DNA of 64,000 nt, taken from Blautia massiliensis (ex Durand et al. 2017) (GTDB lineage: Bacteria; Bacillota; Clostridia; Lachnospirales; Lachnospiraceae). Where the stretch lies: positions 2,112,096 to 2,176,095 of the forward strand of contig NZ_LN913006.1 in NCBI RefSeq assembly GCF_001487165.1. Direction: 5' to 3'. The notes below the pieces were generated by a model, which saw only the letters and a list, made by a program, of their open reading frames with translations, had not been told where the DNA came from and did not search any database. A program made the position numbers and the translations under genes. The stretch's first letter is position 1, and each line of letters starts with the position of its first letter. Shown here piece after piece: positions 50,960-59,835 of the stretch.

Positions 50960-52030
50960 TTATAATTTTTCATATTCCAAGTATGTTAATATAGCATTAA
51001 TTCTTTTTTTACGTGCTGACTTTGATCGACTTGCAGATTGCATTGATTGTTGATATATTACTGTTTGTGGTATCGTTTTATCACTTCGTAAATTTCTGTA
51101 AAAAATATTCATCTTGTCACATATGTCATCTGCGTCAATTTGATTATTATCTATATACAATGCCAAGTACCATAATGCATATAAATGACTAACACCCTCA
51201 ATATTATATGCAGAATAGTCTATGTTCCACTTTTTTAATAAATTTAAAATTTTTTCAAATTTCATCCTTACAAACATTGAACATTCTTCATCATACTTAT
51301 CCACAATATCTGCAAACACTTTATCTATTTCATTCTCATTACCGTCAAAAATCGTATTTTTCACAGTCATTATATATAACTCCGTTATGAATCCTACATC
51401 TTCCATTCTATTTTTATTTAGCTTATACGTTAACTTTGTCATGTATTCATCATTTCTATAGCTAATAATATCATTATATAGCAACGTATCATAATACTGT
51501 GCTTTTCTTAATTCCTGTGCATTTAATCTACTTCCTTCTCTATTTAACCGATCAAATATGCTATCTACAATTTTATAGTCCGGATTTTCTATATATTCTA
51601 CCGATATTGAATAAGCCCAAAAATCCGAAACTAAAGTCTTTATCTCATCATCTTCTTTTGCTATTTTCTTTATTTCATTAAATAAAAGACCATTTATTAT
51701 ATTATTTCCATATATATCATTTCCAAATTCCCTCGGTAATTGTATCTCATTATTTATAAATCCTATAATCGTAGATAACCTTTGCTTTCCATCAATGACA
51801 TCGTAATTGGTTATTCCTGTATCTGGATCTATTTTTTGCTCCAAAAAAATAGGGGGGATAGGAAAGTTTTTAAAAATTGTATCAAGTAAAAAAGATTTTT
51901 GTTCAATATCCCAAACATTCATGTCTCTCTGATATGGTGGATCAAATCTATATTTTCCCAGTTGATACTGTTCGTAAAAATTAGAAACTGTAATAGAGGT
52001 AGATTTTCTATAATATCTGTTACTCGCCAT
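50960..52030 (-). CDS. DUF262-domain protein (GmrS/ParB-like fold), partner of SIR2-like gene
   Basis: A 356-residue protein whose start at 52030 follows GGAGG and overlaps the SIR2-like gene by 11 bases. The N-terminal DUF262 domain is plain: FDPPYQRDMNVWDIEQKSFL (29-48), the active-site-like DGKQR (80-84), and FDRLNREGSRLNAQELRKAQ (about 160-180). DUF262 is the ParB-like NTPase domain of the GmrSD and SspE defence proteins. The HNH-type DUF1524 nuclease domain that usually follows is not visible here. The gene is very AT-rich compared with the chromosome core. Coupling to a SIR2-like gene suggests a two-component anti-phage module in which this protein senses or gates. Confidence 0.8.
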   Translation of the reverse strand: MASNRYYRKSTSITVSNFYEQYQLGKYRFDPPYQRDMNVWDIEQKSFLLDTIFKNFPIPPIFLEQKIDPDTGITNYDVIDGKQRLSTIIGFINNEIQLPREFGNDIYGNNIINGLLFNEIKKIAKEDDEIKTLVSDFWAYSISVEYIENPDYKIVDSIFDRLNREGSRLNAQELRKAQYYDTLLYNDIISYRNDEYMTKLTYKLNKNRMEDVGFITELYIMTVKNTIFDGNENEIDKVFADIVDKYDEECSMFVRMKFEKILNLLKKWNIDYSAYNIEGVSHLYALWYLALYIDNNQIDADDICDKMNIFYRNLRSDKTIPQTVIYQQSMQSASRSKSARKKRINAILTYLEYEKL

Positions 52031-53057
52031 CTGCAATATCCTCCACAATTAACTTGCTGTTACTAAAGTGTATATAATTCTTAAATAGGCTGGTTAATAC
52101 AGCCTCCAACGCCGTAGGTGGCTTAGGATTAACAAATCGTACTTCCATTTTGTTGTCTAAAGAAAGTAAAATCTCATCAAGTTCATTTCTATCCACATGC
52201 CAATAAGACAATCCGAACATCATCATTTCATCTTTTGAAGTACTTTTACTTACTATTTCATCAATACCCTTTCGTATATCTTTTATCCATCCAAATCCAA
52301 ATCTTTCTGCATCTCCTGCCGGAGGAATTATTGCATTTACTATTGGATAATCTTCTTGTAAGTCATACTTTATTTCAAAATCTGCAGAATTTTGTGATAT
52401 TGATTCAGCAATCAGATCTCTAATATTATATGGGCTATATTCTTGAATTTTGATTTTGAAAGAAAAACTAATAGAACCATGTGGTTTAAATAGAATCACA
52501 TCTGCTTTACTATCATCAAATCCATAAATACTAAAAGGAATATCCGCAAGCTTGAGTAATCGTTCTAAAAACACATCATAATTATAAGTAATAATATATA
52601 CTTTCTTTTGTCGTGACACACGATTCTTTATGTAATGAATCAATTCAATTTCATCAATTATATTTTTTAGGTCCTTTTCAGACACTAACGAATCATAATA
52701 TATAAATAAATATCTTAAATAAGAAGACAATTCGCTATATGCGTGAATATAAATATTAGAACTGTCTCTTTCTTCATTTGGTCTTTTTTCCACTGACAAA
52801 TTATATACATTTGCACAAGTAATAACATCTGTTACTAATTGTGTTGCCGTTTCATATGACATATATGTTCTAGCACCTAAATTCCATAAATCTGGTGTAT
52901 ATTTTCGTGATAAAAAACCTCTAGTATTAGTTTTTGGATAAAGAACATGTTCTCCTTTTGAAAATAAATTAGCCAGATCTATCTCCTCTGCTTTTTCCAT
53001 TTTTTGAACTAAATCAATGGAAAAACCATTTCCCAATACAATATATGAATTTTCCAT
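52020..53057 (-). CDS. SIR2-like (predicted NADase) protein
   Basis: A 345-residue protein with the SIR2-fold marks used by NAD-depleting defence effectors: LGNGFS (8-13), TYNYD (157-161), and the catalytic-type His in KPHGSISF (His193), plus a late FGLSYWHVDRNELDEILLSL segment (about 288-306). There is no zinc-binding Cys set, so a true sirtuin deacetylase is unlikely. It is AT-rich and is followed, with overlap, by a DUF262 gene. Next to it are a toxin-antitoxin pair and transposon remnants, typical of a defence island. Predicted role: NAD+ cleavage after phage sensing; this is inference. Confidence 0.75.
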   Translation of the reverse strand: MENSYIVLGNGFSIDLVQKMEKAEEIDLANLFSKGEHVLYPKTNTRGFLSRKYTPDLWNLGARTYMSYETATQLVTDVITCANVYNLSVEKRPNEERDSSNIYIHAYSELSSYLRYLFIYYDSLVSEKDLKNIIDEIELIHYIKNRVSRQKKVYIITYNYDVFLERLLKLADIPFSIYGFDDSKADVILFKPHGSISFSFKIKIQEYSPYNIRDLIAESISQNSADFEIKYDLQEDYPIVNAIIPPAGDAERFGFGWIKDIRKGIDEIVSKSTSKDEMMMFGLSYWHVDRNELDEILLSLDNKMEVRFVNPKPPTALEAVLTSLFKNYIHFSNSKLIVEDIADGE

Positions 53058-53099
53058 TTCACTTTTCCTATTTCTTCATTAGTTGACATTCTCAATTAT

Positions 53100-53399
53100 T
53101 TAATCAAAGATTCTCGTGATATCCTGATATCGATTAACTACACGATAAATCTCTGCATATTCGTTACCGACCTTATAGATAATCACATAATCTTCCCATA
53201 TCGCATATTTATAATCTGTCCGAAAGCTGACTCGTTTGGAGAGATCCGTCCCCATTCCAGGAAACATCTGAAGGTTTTCAAATTTACCGTAGATTTCCTT
53301 TATGGTCTTTGCTGCATATTCTTCATTATCCTCAGCAATGTAATCCCGAATATTTTTCAAATCCTTTGCAACAATCGGATTGATCCGCAGTTTTAACAT
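53100..53399 (-). CDS. RelE/ParE-family toxin
   Basis: A 99-residue protein of the RelE/ParE superfamily (LRINPIVAKDLKNIRDYIAE near the start; YKYAIWEDYVIIYKVGN and IYRVVNRYQDITRIF at the end). Its ATG at 53399 follows the antitoxin stop by one base after a GTGGGGG site, so the two are coupled. The fold acts as either a ribosome-dependent mRNA interferase or a gyrase poison; the sequence does not say which. Confidence 0.9.
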   Translation of the reverse strand: MLKLRINPIVAKDLKNIRDYIAEDNEEYAAKTIKEIYGKFENLQMFPGMGTDLSKRVSFRTDYKYAIWEDYVIIYKVGNEYAEIYRVVNRYQDITRIFD

Positions 53400-53400
53400 C

Positions 53401-53649
53401 TTATTCCCCCACAAGTGCTTTCAATTCATCCAGATCCAGCCAGCCTTCTCCGTCTTTCACTGCTTCTTCGGCTTCCTGCAGCTTCATCAGAAGCTTTTTC
53501 TCTGCACGATCACGCTCATAGTCTTCAATATCCATGACAACGAAACGTCCTCTGCCATTTTTGGTCAGATATACCGGTTCTCCTTTGTGACAATTTTTCA
53601 GGACTTCATTATAATTTCTCAAATCAGATACTGGTAAAATATTTGCCAT
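53401..53649 (-). CDS. Phd/YefM-family antitoxin
   Basis: An 82-residue antitoxin with the Phd/YefM DNA-binding N-terminus (NILPVSDLRNYNEVLKNCHK and GEPVYLTKNGRGRFVVMDIE) and an acidic C-terminal tail for toxin binding. It is the first gene of the toxin-antitoxin operon and should repress it together with the toxin. Confidence 0.92.
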   Translation of the reverse strand: MANILPVSDLRNYNEVLKNCHKGEPVYLTKNGRGRFVVMDIEDYERDRAEKKLLMKLQEAEEAVKDGEGWLDLDELKALVGE

Positions 53650-53776
53650 ATTCTTTCAGCTCCTTCCTTTGATTTCAAATTGTTTCTTCTACTTTTATTA
53701 TACACGAAAAGCTGTAAAATTCAACGTAGATTTTTACAGCTTTTATTTTATCATTTCTATATATTTTTATCGCAAT

Positions 53777-54832
53777 CTATTTCAAATATTGAGAAAAAAA
53801 CGCCTCCAATTCTTTATTTCCTTTCAAAAATTCATACTCTTCTTTATTTTCAATTTCTGTAGCTAATGCACGAACAAAATTATTTCCAACGCCTGAAAAA
53901 GACTTTCCCTGTACTGTATCCGCATATCTGTAATATAAAGGTGATTCCACCATCTTCCATGGCTTCTGTGACTCCATCAGCACTTCTTTTATCAACTGAA
54001 TACATTTTTCTACATCCTTTCGATACACGGCAATCAATAGATATGGTACTACTTTACCGTAATCCCACAGACCAAATAACGATACCATATGTTCTGTGAT
54101 TTCGGCAATCTTCTCTGCTTTACAATGATTTCCGGTTTCTTCTTCCATTTCTATCAACTTATACAGATAGTTTTGTATATTCGTAACTGTCTGCATCAGT
54201 TTTCCCTCTAAAAAGAACGCTGCAACATCTGTCCCTTCCTGGTGTGCTAATACATTCGTTTTCATAATTGTGGCATCTATCACAGTATCTGGAATTTTAT
54301 CCAAAAAGATATTTGCTTCTTTATATTTTTCCATTTGTATATATTTGGCCGCAAGCATAAAAATACTGGAAATCCTTACCTTTTCATTCGGACTTTCAGC
54401 AGTTCGTTCCAGCCATTCAACAATCACATTATTGCATTCCAACTTTTTCTCATCATCGACATCGGATAAAGTTAGCGCCGCATTTAGAACAGTAGCAATT
54501 GAATAAATCAACGAATCACAATGAGGATATTCCTTTATTTTATTTTTTCCCATCTCAAAAGCTTTTATAAAGCTATCCAATGAAACTTCCGAAAGCTCAT
54601 TCACAAATTGTCCAATCTCTTTTTCTGTCAATTCTTCACGAAATGAAAATAGTTCATTCATATCAATTTTTAATAATCGAGCAATTGCCGGAAGTAATGA
54701 TATATCTGGATATGTGTTTCCTTTTTCCCATTTATTTACCGCAGGAGTAGAAACGTCCAAATAATCCGCCACCTGTTCTTGTGTTAATCCCGCAGTTTTC
54801 CGATAGTTTTTTATCTTCTCACCAATTTGCAT
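53777..54832 (-). CDS. XRE-family regulator with C-terminal helical repeat domain
   Basis: A 351-residue protein with an N-terminal XRE helix-turn-helix (IGEKIKNYRKTAGLTQEQVA and DYLDVSTPAVNKWEKG, residues 3-40) and a long helical region (about 75-350) of the TPR type, such as is found in peptide-responsive regulators. The target is unknown. It is AT-rich like its neighbours in the defence island and stands between the toxin-antitoxin pair and a second XRE gene. Confidence 0.85.
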   Translation of the reverse strand: MQIGEKIKNYRKTAGLTQEQVADYLDVSTPAVNKWEKGNTYPDISLLPAIARLLKIDMNELFSFREELTEKEIGQFVNELSEVSLDSFIKAFEMGKNKIKEYPHCDSLIYSIATVLNAALTLSDVDDEKKLECNNVIVEWLERTAESPNEKVRISSIFMLAAKYIQMEKYKEANIFLDKIPDTVIDATIMKTNVLAHQEGTDVAAFFLEGKLMQTVTNIQNYLYKLIEMEEETGNHCKAEKIAEITEHMVSLFGLWDYGKVVPYLLIAVYRKDVEKCIQLIKEVLMESQKPWKMVESPLYYRYADTVQGKSFSGVGNNFVRALATEIENKEEYEFLKGNKELEAFFSQYLK

Positions 54833-54993
54833 TGTTCCTACCTCCTGTTTATATTCTCATTATAGTATTTCTAATATGTGTTTACAATTGAGCCTTCGTT
54901 TAATTATGGCTTCGATTTCTTAACTACCGGTTAAAATCCGCGAGAAAATGCTCTATTTTATAGTTCTACAAATCAAAATATCCTTAAATTTAA

Positions 54994-55581
54994 TTAATTC
55001 AAGAATAAGTGCATCAGTACTCCAATTAAGAAGCAAATCATCGCTGTAACACCCGCACTGATAATAACCTTTAATATATTTTGATAAGGACGTTTTCCCA
55101 CTTCAACTGCCTTATGAAGTTCATCCAATTTTTTTCCCTCCGTAAATGCAACAATTTCCTTATAGGTTTGTATATCATTTTTCTTTTTTAGTTTTTCAAC
55201 CTTTAACGCCCAGTACTGTGTAATAATAAATAAAATCCCAAACGGAATATACGCATACCTTCCGAGCCACATAAACAAAGGTACTGCCGATATAATCAAC
55301 ACGGCCAAATGAACTGTATAGATGGAACCATAATAATTAAACTTTTTAATTTCTTGCTCGCTAATAATTTCTTTCATTTTCTCTATATCTCCTTTAATTA
55401 ATTGATCGAGAGATACATTAAACAATAAACTAAGAAGTAACAAGCTATGAATATCAGGATAACTCTTTTCGTTTTCCCAATTAGAAATTGTCTGTCTTGT
55501 TACATATACCTTTTCTGCCAATTCCTCCTGTGATAGATGAAGCTCTGTTCGGTATTTTTTTATCTGTATACTCAGCTCCAT
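54994..55581 (-). CDS. XRE-family regulator with membrane helices
   Basis: The start at 55581 follows GGGAGG; the upstream frame is not needed. The 195-residue protein has an N-terminal XRE domain (LSIQIKKYRTELHLSQEELA, VTRQTISNWENEKSYPDIHS) and three hydrophobic segments in the C-terminal part (about 95-125 and 170-193). Membrane-bound XRE proteins of this size are common in clostridia and often regulate adjacent transporter genes, but none is adjacent here. Confidence 0.85.
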   Translation of the reverse strand: MELSIQIKKYRTELHLSQEELAEKVYVTRQTISNWENEKSYPDIHSLLLLSLLFNVSLDQLIKGDIEKMKEIISEQEIKKFNYYGSIYTVHLAVLIISAVPLFMWLGRYAYIPFGILFIITQYWALKVEKLKKKNDIQTYKEIVAFTEGKKLDELHKAVEVGKRPYQNILKVIISAGVTAMICFLIGVLMHLFLN

Positions 55582-55768
55582 ATAATTTCCTCCCTTCGCA
55601 AGTAATTTGTTCTCTTGATCTGAGCCAAGAATAATCATTTTTTCATTATCTGTCTATCAAAGATATTTTACTTAACGGAAAACACAATGTCAAAAGAGTT
55701 TTACACTACAACACTCATGCCTTTTCAGCAATTTTTATTTTCATCTTTGTAAAGAGCAGCCTTTCGAC

Positions 55769-56143
55769 TCACATATATACCCTCTCTTTCAACACAATTT
55801 CTTCCGCACAGGCTTTGATGCCATTCATTAAACCAACCCATTTCATCTGATCCTGTATTTTCACTTGTTCTGTCACACCCTGTTTTTCTGCCATCTGCTT
55901 CATTAGGCTTTCTACCTGTTCCCTAGCTTCCTGATCAACTCGATTTAAATGTGCTGTCAATTCCCCCGTCATCAATAAATACTGATATCGTGCCGGTCTA
56001 TGCTCTTTCAGGAACTGCTTCCGCAGCATTCCATATTTACCATATGTCGGTTCTTCCTCATTCACTGCCAAATCCGGCAGGTAATAGTCTCCATGCAGTG
56101 TATAGCTTAATCCATTACTTTCATCATAAATGTGCTTTTTCAT
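55769..56143 (-). CDS. tnpV: Transposon-encoded protein TnpV
   Basis: A 124-residue protein matching TnpV of the Tn4451/Tn4453 mobilisable transposons (KKHIYDESNGLSYTLHGDYY, then EPTYGKYGMLRKQFLKEHRP and YQYLLMTGELTAHLNRVD). The start at 56143 follows GGAGAG; the open frame upstream lacks one. The function of TnpV in those elements is not established. It lies five bases downstream of a Mob/Pre-type C-terminal fragment. The large serine recombinase TnpX of such elements is not present here, so this is a partial element. Confidence 0.82.
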   Translation of the reverse strand: MKKHIYDESNGLSYTLHGDYYLPDLAVNEEEPTYGKYGMLRKQFLKEHRPARYQYLLMTGELTAHLNRVDQEAREQVESLMKQMAEKQGVTEQVKIQDQMKWVGLMNGIKACAEEIVLKERVYM

Positions 56144-56147
56144 TGTC

Positions 56148-57098
56148 TTATCTCTCCATTCCTCTGTTTTTTGTTTTATTTTTCTTACGCTGTTGATTCT
56201 CCATCTCACTCTTTCGGGCACCCCAGGCCAGTCTTTCGTGAATACTTCCTTGAGGCATTTGCTCCATTTGTCTTTTTTCTTCTAATACTTTCTGCTCCTG
56301 TATATCTTGCTGTACCGCATCCTCTACAACATTTTCCCCAAGAACACGCACTACCCGGTCATATCTGTCGGAAACATCCTGCAATTGTTGCTTTTCCTCA
56401 GATAACTGCTGTTTTTCTTCACATGCTGTATCTAGCTCTCTCTGTACTCGGTTATATGCCTGCTTTGTTTCCTGATATTTGTGTTTCCATTTTTCTACTT
56501 CTTTGGTAAGTTCTTTGACCTGGGCAGCCATTGCAGCAATTTTATTTTTCATCTGGATAAACAGTGGTTTTATCTTTTTATCCCGGTAAGTTGTAGCACG
56601 TTCTAATGTACCAGCTTCCGGAAGTAAAGTTTTCACAGTCCCATATTCCTTTATTTCCGCACTGACATTATCCATAACAGGCTGCAATCGTTCTCTGCGT
56701 TCTTCCAGGCTGTGCAGATCTTTCTCGACTTTTTCCGCACGCTTCTCAGCTTCCTCTTTATCTTTAACTGCCTGCTCCTTATCATCTTTTAAAAGCTGGA
56801 TATCAGCTCTTACTTCCGCAATCTGTGCAATCAGTCCTCCATTCTCAGCAGTGAGATATTCTTTCTCCTGTTCCAGTGCCTGTACTTCCTTTTTACGCTC
56901 TTTCTTCTTAAAATTATAAACATCTAGATGTTCCTCATGTGTCCCTTTCTGCTCCCATTCAATTCCATGCTGCCGGGCAATCTCTGCAAGCAATTCTTTT
57001 TCATGGTTAATCCACTGATTCAACTCTGTATCGTGTTTGTTCCCACCTTGAAATCCCAGGCTTTTTAATGCCTGCTTCAGTGAAACCCTGGTATCCAT
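56148..57098 (-). CDS. C-terminal part of a Mob/Pre-type relaxase (TnpZ-like)
   Basis: A 316-residue, mostly coiled-coil protein (about residues 65-250 rich in Glu, Lys, Gln heptads) that ends in a basic tail. Its first 60 residues (VSLKQALKSLGFQGGNKHDT, INHEKELLAEIARQHGIEWE) match the region after the relaxase domain of Mob/Pre mobilisation proteins such as TnpZ of Tn4451. The N-terminal catalytic relaxase domain is missing; upstream in the same frame there are only about 27 open codons before a stop. It is therefore a truncated gene or a stand-alone accessory protein. Its neighbour downstream is tnpV. Confidence 0.65.
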   Translation of the reverse strand: MDTRVSLKQALKSLGFQGGNKHDTELNQWINHEKELLAEIARQHGIEWEQKGTHEEHLDVYNFKKKERKKEVQALEQEKEYLTAENGGLIAQIAEVRADIQLLKDDKEQAVKDKEEAEKRAEKVEKDLHSLEERRERLQPVMDNVSAEIKEYGTVKTLLPEAGTLERATTYRDKKIKPLFIQMKNKIAAMAAQVKELTKEVEKWKHKYQETKQAYNRVQRELDTACEEKQQLSEEKQQLQDVSDRYDRVVRVLGENVVEDAVQQDIQEQKVLEEKRQMEQMPQGSIHERLAWGARKSEMENQQRKKNKTKNRGMER

Positions 57099-57181
57099 TC
57101 CTTTCCCTTTCCAACCAGTTACATAATAGCTGATTGTTTGGAAAAGAATTATTCTGTAAGGTATTATTTCTCTGCAAAGTA

Positions 57182-57526
57182 TTATTCTTCATCAATGACT
57201 ATCCCCCAATCTGACACACCACGTTTTAACCAGTAGTCTCTTGAAGCATCCAGAAGCTTTACTGTCATAGGTTTTGTAAGGAATTTTCTAAAAATACATT
57301 CCCTGACCATCAAATCTCCATCTGCTTTGACACAAACAAAGTCTGAGGTATAAGCTCCCTCCGCTAAACCGTCTAACAACACATTGCATCTGATTTCCTG
57401 TATACTGTTGTCATTCTGAAGAATATCTGCATAGGTGGATTGTATTGCATCGTATGTTCTGCATACTTCCTGACTCTTGCTTAAATCCTTTTTCTCACAT
57501 CTTCCTTTGTAACCTTTCTTACACAT
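57182..57526 (-). CDS. Orphan TnsA-endonuclease-like small protein
   Basis: A 114-residue protein starting at 57526 after CAGGAGG. The C-terminal half (SDFVCVKADGDLMVRECIFR followed by KFLTKPMTVKLLDASRDYWL and GVSDWGIVIDEE) resembles the N-terminal nuclease domain of TnsA (the DF....DG...VEVK and YW...G.DWGIVT patterns). The catalytic ExK appears as RECIFR, so the active site may be lost. No TnsB or TnsC gene is near. It may be a decayed or repurposed transposition protein. Upstream of it lies a cluster of TTCCCAAAAAC motifs. Confidence 0.55.
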   Translation of the reverse strand: MCKKGYKGRCEKKDLSKSQEVCRTYDAIQSTYADILQNDNSIQEIRCNVLLDGLAEGAYTSDFVCVKADGDLMVRECIFRKFLTKPMTVKLLDASRDYWLKRGVSDWGIVIDEE

Positions 57527-57569
57527 AGTAGCACCTCCTGATATTGTGCAATTTCCAGAAATAATTTCT

Positions 57570-57776
57570 TTCCCAGAATGAGGATTGATTTTCCCAAAAT
57601 GGGGGGAATATCTTCCCAAAAATGTTCCCAAAAACAGATTAAATCTCCCAAAAACGTATTTCTAGGGATTTTTCTTCCCAAAAACATTCTTTCTGGGGAA
57701 ATGAGAAATTGCTTAAAAGTATTGATTTTACTGGGTTTTCAGAGGTTTTTATTTGATTTATGATTTTCCCAAAAAC
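57570..57776 (+). repeat. TTCCCAAAAAC motif cluster upstream of the TnsA-like gene
   Basis: Copies or one-base variants at about 57570, 57591, 57613, 57625, 57646, 57675 and 57766, all on the plus strand, at irregular spacing. One further variant lies beyond the IS66 insertion at 60429. The motif is shared with 50255-50328. Confidence 0.65.
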
Positions 57777-57787
57777 GGATAATAGCA

Positions 57788-57795
57788 AATACTCT
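57788..57795 (+). repeat. IS66 target-site duplication, left copy
   Basis: AATACTCT directly precedes the left IS end and is repeated exactly after the right end (60342-60349). Eight bases is the usual IS66 duplication. Confidence 0.95.
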
Positions 57796-57861
57796 GTAAG
57801 CGTCAAATAAAACAGTGTATAGAAAAATAACCGTCAGCCTTTTATACTAAAAGGTCAACGG

Positions 57862-59397
57862 TTATCGACAGAATTCTTTTACAAGAGGATTCCAAGGCAA
57901 ATAATCATCCAGATATTCAGGATGTTCAAGAAAAGCACTCCCCGGCATGTCGGACAGGATATATTTTATATATTTCATCGGGGCAAGCCCATTCGCTTTC
58001 GCTGTCTCTACCAGTGTATAGATTCCTGCACTGGCTTCCGCCCCTTTCGGACTGCCGGAGAACAGCCAGTTCTTTCTGCCGATCACAAAGGGACGGATAC
58101 AGTTTTCCGCAAGCGAATTACTGATGGAACAATTCCCGTCTTCCAGATAATTCCAAAAACCTTCGCGGTTATTTAAGGCGTAATGAAAAGCTTTTGAAAG
58201 TTTGGATTTCGGCAGCTCTCCGATGGCACTTTTTTCTGCCCATGACCAAAAAGCCTCGAGAAGCGGTTTCTCGCGGATAAGACGTTCTTTTTTCTTCTGA
58301 TCAGGAGGGAGCGCCTCCAACTCTGACTCTATGTTAAAGAGTTGATTCAGACGGAGGATTGCTTCCGCTGCTTTTGATGCTTCCGAATTATGGATGTCTT
58401 TTGGGAGCGCATCCACGAAAGCCCGGCGCAGATGCGTATAGCAAAGACATCTTTTTACTCCTGAAACTGCATTGTATCCGGAGTAAGCGTCTGTATGGAT
58501 ATAACCTTCATATTCCCTCAGAAACGCTTCCGGATATTTCCCGCTTCGTCCCGGCTGGTACTCGAAGTAGCGGATGGGATTTACGGCATCTCTGATGCTG
58601 CAGTAAACCCACATATAGGAATCGGACGTATTTTTCCGTCCCGGTTCTTTCAGCACCTGTACATGTGTTTCATCGATATGAAGGTATCTCTGTTTCAGAA
58701 GTTCCAGCTTCAGACGGTGGACGATGTGTATAAGCCAGTCCCGATAGACAACCAGAAGCCAGTTTGACATAGTCGCTCTGCTTAAACGTAATCCCAAAGC
58801 CTCCCATTCTTTTTCCTGTCTGTACAGCGGGATGCTTAATTCAAACTTCTGGTGGATGAGCCAGGTGATGGTAGATGCAGATGCCAGAGAATGCAGGACG
58901 GGAGGATATGGCACCGGAGCCTTCTCCATATAAAGAGTTCCGTTTTTCCGGCATGACCTGCATTCATACGTTTCCCGGTAATGGTCAATCACCTTGAGTT
59001 TTGCAGGGATAAACTGTACTTCTGTGCGGACGAATTCTTCCCCTACTTTCACCATCGTACTCCCGCAGTTATCGCATATCTGTTCCCTTTCATCTATGGT
59101 ATGGAGTACTTTGCTGTGAGGGAGATTTTTTACCAGTTCTTCCCGCTGACCGGTGTACTTCCTTTTACGTAGGTGCTTCTCTATCTCAACAAGCTCCAGT
59201 TCGTGTGCATCAGGATCCGCACAGGTTTCGATTTCATTAAAAAGAGACATCTGCCCCTCGATTTCGAGAGTAGATGTCTTCTCGGATTTTGTTCCATAAA
59301 GTTTACGGGTCAGGAAATCAACCTGCTCTTTCAGGAGCCGGACCTGCTGTTCCAGTTCTTTGATATGATTTTTATACTCCTGTTCCGTAGCTGACAT
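57862..59397 (-). CDS. tnpC: IS66 transposase TnpC
   Basis: A 511-residue IS66 transposase of normal length. It has an N-terminal leucine-zipper-like helix (KNHIKELEQQVRLLKEQVDF), a zinc-finger-like Cys region (CDNCGSTM and CRSC, about 97-150), and the DDE core: Asp in LHIDETHV (near 243), Asp in IHTDAYSGYN (near 298) and Glu in SNSLAENCIRPF (near 430). It catalyses insertion of the element together with TnpA and TnpB. Confidence 0.96.
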   Translation of the reverse strand: MSATEQEYKNHIKELEQQVRLLKEQVDFLTRKLYGTKSEKTSTLEIEGQMSLFNEIETCADPDAHELELVEIEKHLRKRKYTGQREELVKNLPHSKVLHTIDEREQICDNCGSTMVKVGEEFVRTEVQFIPAKLKVIDHYRETYECRSCRKNGTLYMEKAPVPYPPVLHSLASASTITWLIHQKFELSIPLYRQEKEWEALGLRLSRATMSNWLLVVYRDWLIHIVHRLKLELLKQRYLHIDETHVQVLKEPGRKNTSDSYMWVYCSIRDAVNPIRYFEYQPGRSGKYPEAFLREYEGYIHTDAYSGYNAVSGVKRCLCYTHLRRAFVDALPKDIHNSEASKAAEAILRLNQLFNIESELEALPPDQKKKERLIREKPLLEAFWSWAEKSAIGELPKSKLSKAFHYALNNREGFWNYLEDGNCSISNSLAENCIRPFVIGRKNWLFSGSPKGAEASAGIYTLVETAKANGLAPMKYIKYILSDMPGSAFLEHPEYLDDYLPWNPLVKEFCR

Positions 59398-59463
59398 AAC
59401 CTGAAAACCCTTTCGTTTCGATAGGATTATTATAACATAGAATCGTCAGATTTCCCAGCATTT

Positions 59464-59835
59464 CTAAGGATTTTCAGTATTTTCAGACTTATGCGGGAGC
59501 CATTTCTGAACCGCCTTTGGCTGCTCCGGGTTCAAACCTTCCAGAAGCCAGCGCAGCTGCTGATCAGAAATCTGTTTTGCTTCTTCGCCGGTCCGCGGCC
59601 ATTGGAGACGTCCGTTTTCGTACCGTTTGTATAAAAGGCAGAAACCGTCTTCCTCGTAATGGACTGCTTTGATCCGGTCAGCCCTCTTTCCACAGAACAG
59701 GAATAAGGAATTGCTGTAAGGATCCAGTTTGAAGTTGTACTGGATGATATCCAGCAAGCCATTGAGCTGCTTCCTCATATCGGTGTAGCCGCATCGGATA
59801 TAGATTTTCTCCACATGGGAAAGATCTCCTAACAT
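59464..59835 (-). CDS. tnpB: IS66 accessory protein TnpB
   Basis: A 123-residue IS66 Orf2 protein with the family signature (YIRCGYTDMRKQLNGLLDII, LFLFCGKRADRIKAVHYEED and GRLQWP). It is required for IS66 transposition in characterised members. Its start overlaps the end of the upstream tnpA-like gene by seven bases. Confidence 0.95.
   Translation of the reverse strand: MLGDLSHVEKIYIRCGYTDMRKQLNGLLDIIQYNFKLDPYSNSLFLFCGKRADRIKAVHYEEDGFCLLYKRYENGRLQWPRTGEEAKQISDQQLRWLLEGLNPEQPKAVQKWLPHKSENTENP

Noticed and set aside
57182..57776. Complete Tn7-like transposon end
   Set aside because: No TnsB, TnsC or TnsD gene is visible and the repeated motif does not face inward from both ends.
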